The notes under the pieces: model-generated | Told to the model about the DNA's origin: nothing | The model's database searches: none | Seen by the model: the letters and a program-made list of their open reading frames with translations, nothing else | Position numbers and translations under genes: made by a program | In this document: positions 59,630-64,000 of the stretch, piece by piece | Layout of the letters: each line of letters begins with the position of its first letter | How positions within the stretch are numbered: position 1 is the stretch's first letter | Assembly (NCBI GenBank): GCA_022226955.1 | Contig: CP092079.1 | Location: 1,891,053-1,955,052 of the forward strand | From: Nitrospira sp. | GTDB taxonomy: Bacteria > Nitrospirota > Nitrospiria > Nitrospirales > Nitrospiraceae | DNA length: 64,000 nucleotides | Direction of reading: 5' to 3'

Positions 59630-60697
59630 TTACCGGAACGTCGATCCGACGATCCGCTCCACCCGATCGTCCCGCCCGCCGAGCTCCCGATACTTGCGAT
59701 ATTGCGCCAGCGCGCGCGGCATATCTTTCCGGTGCAACTCATAGAAGACACCGAAGTTATAGTGCGCTTCGGCATACTCCGGCTTCAACGCCACGGCCGC
59801 GGCATACTCGCGCTCCGCGTCGTCCAGCTGTCCCATGCTCGTGTAGACCACGCCTAAACTTAAATGCGCCTCCGCATAGGCCGGCTGATACCGAAGCACT
59901 TCCAAAAATTCCCGCTCGGCTTCGGTAGATTTCCCCTGGCTGCGATAGATAAAGCCCAAATTGTAGTGCGCATCAACCAGCTCCGGCTTTGCCGCCACCG
60001 CCTGCTTGTAGGCGTAGGCCGCTTCCACCAGATCGTTCCGCTTTTCCGCCATCCGCCCAGTCGCATACCAGGCATCGGCATGTTTAGGATGAGCTTTCGT
60101 CAGCCGGGCCAACATCTCCGCCGCGGCCTTTGTCTCGCCGGCATGATCCTGCAGCCTCGCGAGAGAAAAGAGCCCGTCGGCATGCGACGGCTGAATCGCC
60201 AACAGCCCTTGGTACGTCTTGATTGCGGACGGCATGTCCCGCTGCGACTCATACAGTTTGGCCAGATCTAGATAGGACTCCGCATGCTTGGGATCGGCTT
60301 CAATCGCCTTTGTCAGCGCCTGCTGCGCCTCGGCTTGCTTGCCCTGCGCGGCATAGACTTCGGCGAGATCGTTGAGCGCCTCGGCGAAGGCCGGCTTCAC
60401 TTTGAGCGCGCGCACAAATGCCTCCGCCGCTTCGGACGGTTTTCGGCTTTTCAACAAGACGAGTCCCTGGAGATGAAGCGCCTGGGGGGACGCAGGATTG
60501 AGATGTAGCGCCTTCTGCACCGCCTCGTCTGCCGCTTTGAGGTCGCCGCGCGCCAGCGCGGCGCGTGTCAAATCCAGCTCATGCTGAGCCACATCCTGAG
60601 AGGACGCGACGGAAACGGAATGGGAGACAGGGGAAAAGAAGCATGCGCAGCAGAAACCGAGGACGGTCGCAACCTGAATTCGGCGGCCTGCAATCAA
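59630..60697 (-). CDS. Exported TPR-repeat protein
   Basis: The 355-residue protein has a signal peptide (VLGFCCACFFSPVSHSVS) and eight or nine canonical TPR units, such as AEALNDLAEVYAAQGKQAEA, AESYLDLAKLYESQRDMPSA and VDAHYNLGFIYRSQGKSTEA, over residues ~35-330. The repeats have the TPR consensus (W/L-G-Y-A-F-A-P). It is likely a periplasmic or outer-membrane scaffold. It converges with the Slp gene, nine bases away. Confidence 0.85.
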   Translation of the reverse strand: MIAGRRIQVATVLGFCCACFFSPVSHSVSVASSQDVAQHELDLTRAALARGDLKAADEAVQKALHLNPASPQALHLQGLVLLKSRKPSEAAEAFVRALKVKPAFAEALNDLAEVYAAQGKQAEAQQALTKAIEADPKHAESYLDLAKLYESQRDMPSAIKTYQGLLAIQPSHADGLFSLARLQDHAGETKAAAEMLARLTKAHPKHADAWYATGRMAEKRNDLVEAAYAYKQAVAAKPELVDAHYNLGFIYRSQGKSTEAEREFLEVLRYQPAYAEAHLSLGVVYTSMGQLDDAEREYAAAVALKPEYAEAHYNFGVFYELHRKDMPRALAQYRKYRELGGRDDRVERIVGSTFR

Positions 60698-60792
60698 GGC
60701 GTGCCCCCCTTCCGCGAAAAACGATTCTCATCGGACTATAAACGGGCCGCAGGAGGGAAATCAATGCGCGGGCGGGACACAGCCGAACGACG

Positions 60793-60821
60793 GAGAGCGG
60801 CGCCAAAACGGCGCCGCTCTC
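60793..60821 (-). terminator. Perfect 12-bp hairpin 3' of the 158-residue protein gene
   Basis: GAGAGCGGCGCC (60793-60804) pairs without mismatch with GGCGCCGCTCTC (60810-60821) over a five-base loop. It lies 15 bases after the stop codon of the minus-strand gene. No T-run follows; a structure this stable is a good candidate for termination or 3'-end protection. Confidence 0.55.
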
Positions 60822-60836
60822 GCAACAACCATGCGC

Positions 60837-61313
60837 CTACTTGATCAACAACAGCCTTCCACTGGCGCCAGTGGGATTGAGATGATCCCCGTACATAAAC
60901 ACACTGCCGGCCGCGTACAACAGATCGCTCGTCGGGATGCCGATATATTTCGTCTCTCCCGCCTTGAGCACAATCTTCACGTTCAAAACCGTCGGCGCCG
61001 ATTGATTCTCCGCTGCCGTCATCTTAAATCCTCGTTCCACGGCAGACTTGTTGGTCACCCGGACCAACACCGGCGTGCCCGGCCGGTTCTTCATGTCCAA
61101 TACCGAGGTCGGCGGATACAGAATCTTCAACGCCCCGACTTCCGTCGCATAGATGTCGAGATCGACCGGCAATTCCTTGAACGCCTGGCCGACGACCGAC
61201 CCGGTCTCCAAATCGCCGACTTCGACACCGCCCGATTGCAACGCCCAGGCGCCTGGACTCATGGCCGCCACAGACACCCATCCAATACAGCCGATGATAA
61301 CTCTGTGCAACAT
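60837..61313 (-). CDS. Exported protein of unknown function (158 residues)
   Basis: An excellent GGGGAGG lies six bases before the ATG at 61313, better than the ATG at 61328. The product has a signal peptide (IIGCIGWVSVAAMSPGAWA) and a beta-rich mature domain with KELPVDLDIYATEVGALKIL and KNRPGTPVLVRVTNKSAVER, then GETKYIGIPTSDLLYAAG. The layout recalls a small immunoglobulin-like fold. No family is recognised. It may be co-transcribed with the gene at 61332, which encodes another exported protein. Confidence 0.65.
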   Translation of the reverse strand: MLHRVIIGCIGWVSVAAMSPGAWALQSGGVEVGDLETGSVVGQAFKELPVDLDIYATEVGALKILYPPTSVLDMKNRPGTPVLVRVTNKSAVERGFKMTAAENQSAPTVLNVKIVLKAGETKYIGIPTSDLLYAAGSVFMYGDHLNPTGASGRLLLIK

Positions 61314-61331
61314 ACAGAACCTCCCCATAGG

Positions 61332-61676
61332 TTAGAGCGATAAAGACGAACCCTGTTCAGACAACAGGCAGGACGGCAACTCGGCCTCTTGCAAGACCTG
61401 CCCGCCCGGAACCTGCTCACCCACCATCGGCACAAGCCTGCGCACTCGTTTCGTATGCTTAAGAAACCGCCCGCTCGCCACCGTCGCGACTTCGCGCGAA
61501 CCATCAGTCTGGAGTCGACCGTCCCCAATGGCGACGGAATAGAAGACAACGCATTCAAACGCTCGATTGAACACCTGTGCCCGCAGAACGTGTTCGACCG
61601 TCACGCCCTGGGCAAAACCCGGCAAGCTGAAGAGTAGGCCACTGCATAACAGACTGGCGGCAACCAGCACCGGCAT
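61332..61676 (-). CDS. Exported protein of unknown function (114 residues)
   Basis: GGAGGG precedes the ATG at 61676. The 114-residue product has a signal peptide (LVAASLLCSGLLFSLPGFA) and a mature part with VTVEHVLRAQVFNRAFECVV and FLKHTKRVRRLVPMVGEQVP. No family is recognised. It ends 18 bases before the start of the 158-residue exported protein. Confidence 0.6.
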   Translation of the reverse strand: MPVLVAASLLCSGLLFSLPGFAQGVTVEHVLRAQVFNRAFECVVFYSVAIGDGRLQTDGSREVATVASGRFLKHTKRVRRLVPMVGEQVPGGQVLQEAELPSCLLSEQGSSLSL

Positions 61677-61788
61677 AGGACGCCCTCCAACCAGGAGAGG
61701 ACGTTATAGAAGTTCGTCAAAACCCTGTCTACCGATGGACGCTCACGATTGCCAACTAGTGCTACAGATGACAGATTCATGGACTCGG

Positions 61789-62961
61789 CTAGACCGTTCG
61801 CTCCCCCAGCGCCTGAACCACTTCCAACCGCGCGGCCCGCACCGCCGGGATGAGCCCGCCGACGACCCCCATGCCCACGGCGAACAGCACGCCTTGTCCG
61901 GCCATGCCTGGAGACAGCTGAAACCCGAACACCAGTTCGGTTCCTGTCTCCCAGTTCACCGTAGAGATCGTAACGGAATTCAGCAGGGCAGCGCCCACAA
62001 CGCCTAGCAGGCCGCCGACAAGGCCAAGTCCGATCGATTCGAGCAGAAAGGCCTGAAGGATATTGCGGCGGGTAAACCCAAGCGTGCGGAGCGTGCCGAT
62101 TTCGGTCGTGCGATGGGCAACCGACGCTGACATGGTCATCGCCGCCCCGAGAATCGCGCCAACGCTAAACACCACGGTTAAAAACAGTCCCGTCACGCGA
62201 ATCATTCTCGCCAGCCCCTCAGCCTTCCCTTCGTAGTACTCCGGTTCACGCTTCACCGAGATCTTAAAACGGGGATCGCTCTCGAGCCGGGCTTTGAAGG
62301 AGGGCAACGCCTCCGGGTAGGCCAATCGGACCGTGATGGACGAAAACCCCGTGCGATGGAACGTGGCCATGAATTGCTCCGCATCGCCCCAGACCTCGGA
62401 TTCAAATCCACTGCCCGCCGCCTCGAAAACGCCCACCACCGTCCACTCGCGATGGCCAAACCGCAGGGTCTCATGCAAGCGGGCCGTCGGAAACTGCTTG
62501 GCAACCTGCGCGCCAACAATCACTTCCGTCGTGCCCGGCGCCCAGGCTCGGCCTTGAGTGATCCGCACCTTCGGTCGAACGGCGAAGGCCACGGGGGAGG
62601 ATCCGCGCAGCGAGAGACTGGCCAAGCTGCCCTCTGCCGGCTTGCGCAAGGTTAGCTGCAGAGCGATCTCGCTCACCGCCGCCGACTGGAGATCGGCCAA
62701 CTGCACGATCTCAGGCTGAGAAGCCAGAATCTTGGCCTGGTCGCGCACAAGACGGCTTTCGATTTCCGACAGCGCGCCTTTGCTTAACAAGATGGCATTG
62801 GCCGGATCCCCAGTCTTTCCCATGGTCTGTTCCAACCCATGCGAGAGCATCAGAACCGCCACAAATACGAACACCACAAGCCCTAAGCCGGCCACGGTCA
62901 GCGACGTCGTCACGCGGCGAGCCCATAGATTGCGCAGACTGTACGCTCCCCACACCATCAT
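61789..62961 (-). CDS. MacB/FtsX-type ABC transporter permease
   Basis: The ATG at 62961 (GAGG upstream) gives 390 residues. It has an N-terminal helix (VTTSLTVAGLGLVVFVFVAV), a large periplasmic domain (~50-260) and three C-terminal helices with MTMSASVAHRTTEIGTLRTL and GFTRRNILQAFLLESIGLGL, typical of FtsX/MacB permeases. Longer in-frame starts are rejected because the preceding gene's product ends inside them. Such permeases move lipids or peptides, or work mechanically on the envelope. The ATPase is not seen here. Confidence 0.88.
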   Translation of the reverse strand: MMVWGAYSLRNLWARRVTTSLTVAGLGLVVFVFVAVLMLSHGLEQTMGKTGDPANAILLSKGALSEIESRLVRDQAKILASQPEIVQLADLQSAAVSEIALQLTLRKPAEGSLASLSLRGSSPVAFAVRPKVRITQGRAWAPGTTEVIVGAQVAKQFPTARLHETLRFGHREWTVVGVFEAAGSGFESEVWGDAEQFMATFHRTGFSSITVRLAYPEALPSFKARLESDPRFKISVKREPEYYEGKAEGLARMIRVTGLFLTVVFSVGAILGAAMTMSASVAHRTTEIGTLRTLGFTRRNILQAFLLESIGLGLVGGLLGVVGAALLNSVTISTVNWETGTELVFGFQLSPGMAGQGVLFAVGMGVVGGLIPAVRAARLEVVQALGERTV

Positions 62962-62975
62962 ACTGCCTCGCCGAG

Positions 62976-64000
62976 TTATCCTCGATGCCGCAATCCGTCC
63001 AGCGTCGTCATACGGATCAGACGAATCGCGGGCCACACCGCCGCACACACACCCACCGTCAGCATCATGCTCAGACAGACCCCGACCGTCTCGAATGTCA
63101 TATCGTACGACGACACGGTTCCACCCCCGGCCACCATCGCGGCATACAATTGCGCCGCCGGATACAACAACCCCAATCCAAGACCGGCCCCGCTGACGGC
63201 TATCAACAGGGACTCCCCCAACACCAGCCCCACTAAATGACGCGGGCGAAAGCCCAGCGTCTTCATTACGCCGTATTCCCGAGTGCGCTCACGCACCGCC
63301 ATCGCGAGCGCATTGATGAGCACCAACACCGCAATCCCATTCATGACCACGGAGAGCCAATACAAACCCTGCAACAATGCCCCCGAGCGCGCGACCCAGC
63401 CGGCGATAAAGGCCTGCTCCATCTCGGTTCTCGTCTCGGCAAACGAATTGGCAAAATTCGCGTCGATCGCTGCAGCGACAGACTGCGCGCGCGCTCCCGG
63501 CACCATGCTGGCCACATACCACCCCACCTGATCGCCCCGCTCCGGCGCCTCCTTCTTCAGCCTCTCGTTGGCATAGGCCCAATGCAGATAGAGCTCTCCG
63601 TTCCCCATGACATTTGGATTCGTACTCCGGAAGATCCCTCGCACCACCACCTCCCAGTCGCCCGGATACGCAGTGCCCTTGAGCGGAATCACATCGCCGA
63701 CCTTCCAGCCGAATCGAGCGGCCAGTTTGTTCCCGATGATGCAGCCGCGCCGGTCTTGCAAAAGCGCCAGCCGCGCATCTTCATCGAGAACGATCTCTGG
63801 ATACGTCTCGAAAAAGGTCGCCATATTTTCGGCAAACGACCCGAACGACTCTTTGGCATCGCGATACAGGCCGCCGAACACATTGCCGTAATGCACCAAC
63901 CGGACGCCGTGAATGACGGCGATGCGCTCTTTGTACGAGACTGGCAACGTCAGCGCATCCGACATCGCATGGACCGTGATCAACCGGTCTTTGGACGCCG
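62976..64000 (-). CDS. MacB/FtsX-type ABC transporter permease, partial (cut by right edge)
   Basis: The minus-strand frame is open to the window edge, so the N-terminal helix is missing. It contains SYKERIAVIHGVRLVHYGNV, a periplasmic domain, and the C-terminal helices with MAVRERTREYGVMKTLGFRP and LVGLVLGESLLIAVSGAGLG. It is followed 14 bases later by a second permease of the same family, so they probably form a heterodimer. It reads ASKDRLITVHA at the edge, matching the region after the first helix. An ATP-binding gene probably lies beyond the window. Confidence 0.85.
   Translation of the reverse strand, partial: ASKDRLITVHAMSDALTLPVSYKERIAVIHGVRLVHYGNVFGGLYRDAKESFGSFAENMATFFETYPEIVLDEDARLALLQDRRGCIIGNKLAARFGWKVGDVIPLKGTAYPGDWEVVVRGIFRSTNPNVMGNGELYLHWAYANERLKKEAPERGDQVGWYVASMVPGARAQSVAAAIDANFANSFAETRTEMEQAFIAGWVARSGALLQGLYWLSVVMNGIAVLVLINALAMAVRERTREYGVMKTLGFRPRHLVGLVLGESLLIAVSGAGLGLGLLYPAAQLYAAMVAGGGTVSSYDMTFETVGVCLSMMLTVGVCAAVWPAIRLIRMTTLDGLRHRG

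Noticed and set aside
1-64000. tRNA, rRNA or CRISPR arrays
   Set aside because: Scanning the gene-free stretches by eye showed no cloverleaf with a CCA-type end, no rRNA-like sequence and no regularly spaced direct repeats. A tool search would be needed to be sure.

Overview
The window is GC-rich chromosomal DNA from a Gram-negative bacterium. An RND efflux pump, a TonB-dependent receptor, outer-membrane-type lipoproteins (Slp, patatin-like), an HtrA protease and DsbA/cytochrome c proteins all point to an outer membrane and periplasm. Several PilZ genes, hpnA and farnesyl diphosphate synthase next to a carotenoid gene, NikR, DUF3842 and the general protein style fit the genus Nitrospira (phylum Nitrospirota). 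The taxonomy is inferred from gene content; no rRNA or other marker is present.

Layout. 1-15920 (minus strand): one long, tightly packed, probably co-transcribed surface-glycan/lipid cluster with a good sigma70-type promoter at 15993-16022. In transcription order it holds a split phosphonopyruvate decarboxylase (alpha, beta), an AEP-type transaminase, a nucleotidyltransferase, a CDP-alcohol phosphotransferase, a flippase-like membrane protein, an SGNH hydrolase, a methyltransferase, two GNAT/FemAB-like transferases, a family 2 glycosyltransferase, an FAD oxidoreductase and two GT39-like membrane glycosyltransferases (the last cut by the window edge). Together they look like a pathway that makes, activates and attaches a 2-aminoethylphosphonate-like head group; PEP mutase, the committing enzyme, is not in the window. 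16110-19389 (plus): two tandem exported paralogues and four PilZ genes, with a multibranched RNA-like element before the second PilZ gene. 19479-24556 (plus): TetR regulator, RND adaptor and RND pump.

24589-37323 (mostly minus): RbgA GTPase, SCP2 protein, a divergent AdoMet-decarboxylase-fold protein, a zinc ribbon, a patatin-like lipoprotein, a fifth PilZ gene, a toxin-antitoxin pair coupled to DUF1499, a broken FKBP-like gene, DUF2914, several unrecognised small proteins and a seven-repeat FG-GAP lipoprotein. 37587-44336 (plus): ispA, hpnA, a carotenoid-biosynthesis-type membrane protein, a cytochrome c, small exported/membrane proteins and a GAF sensor kinase that lacks its phospho-accepting histidine.

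44431-48226 (minus): 3-methyladenine DNA glycosylase, then a likely nickel-uptake unit of NikR, DUF3842 and a TonB receptor with a NikR-like operator. 48323-54200: an ECF sigma factor with a cupin anti-sigma protein (minus), divergent from a lipoprotein, DUF4331, TPR and HupE/UreJ-type operon (plus) that carries a sigma-E/ECF-like promoter. 54234-64000: HtrA protease, a copper-type P1B ATPase with two YHS domains, a DsbA-like thioredoxin, Slp lipoprotein, TPR protein, two small exported proteins and two MacB/FtsX-type permeases, the second running off the edge.

The strongest non-coding signal is a dispersed ~120-nt palindromic element present three times (29277, 32106, 45041). Its stems differ in sequence but stay complementary, so a folded structure appears to be conserved.
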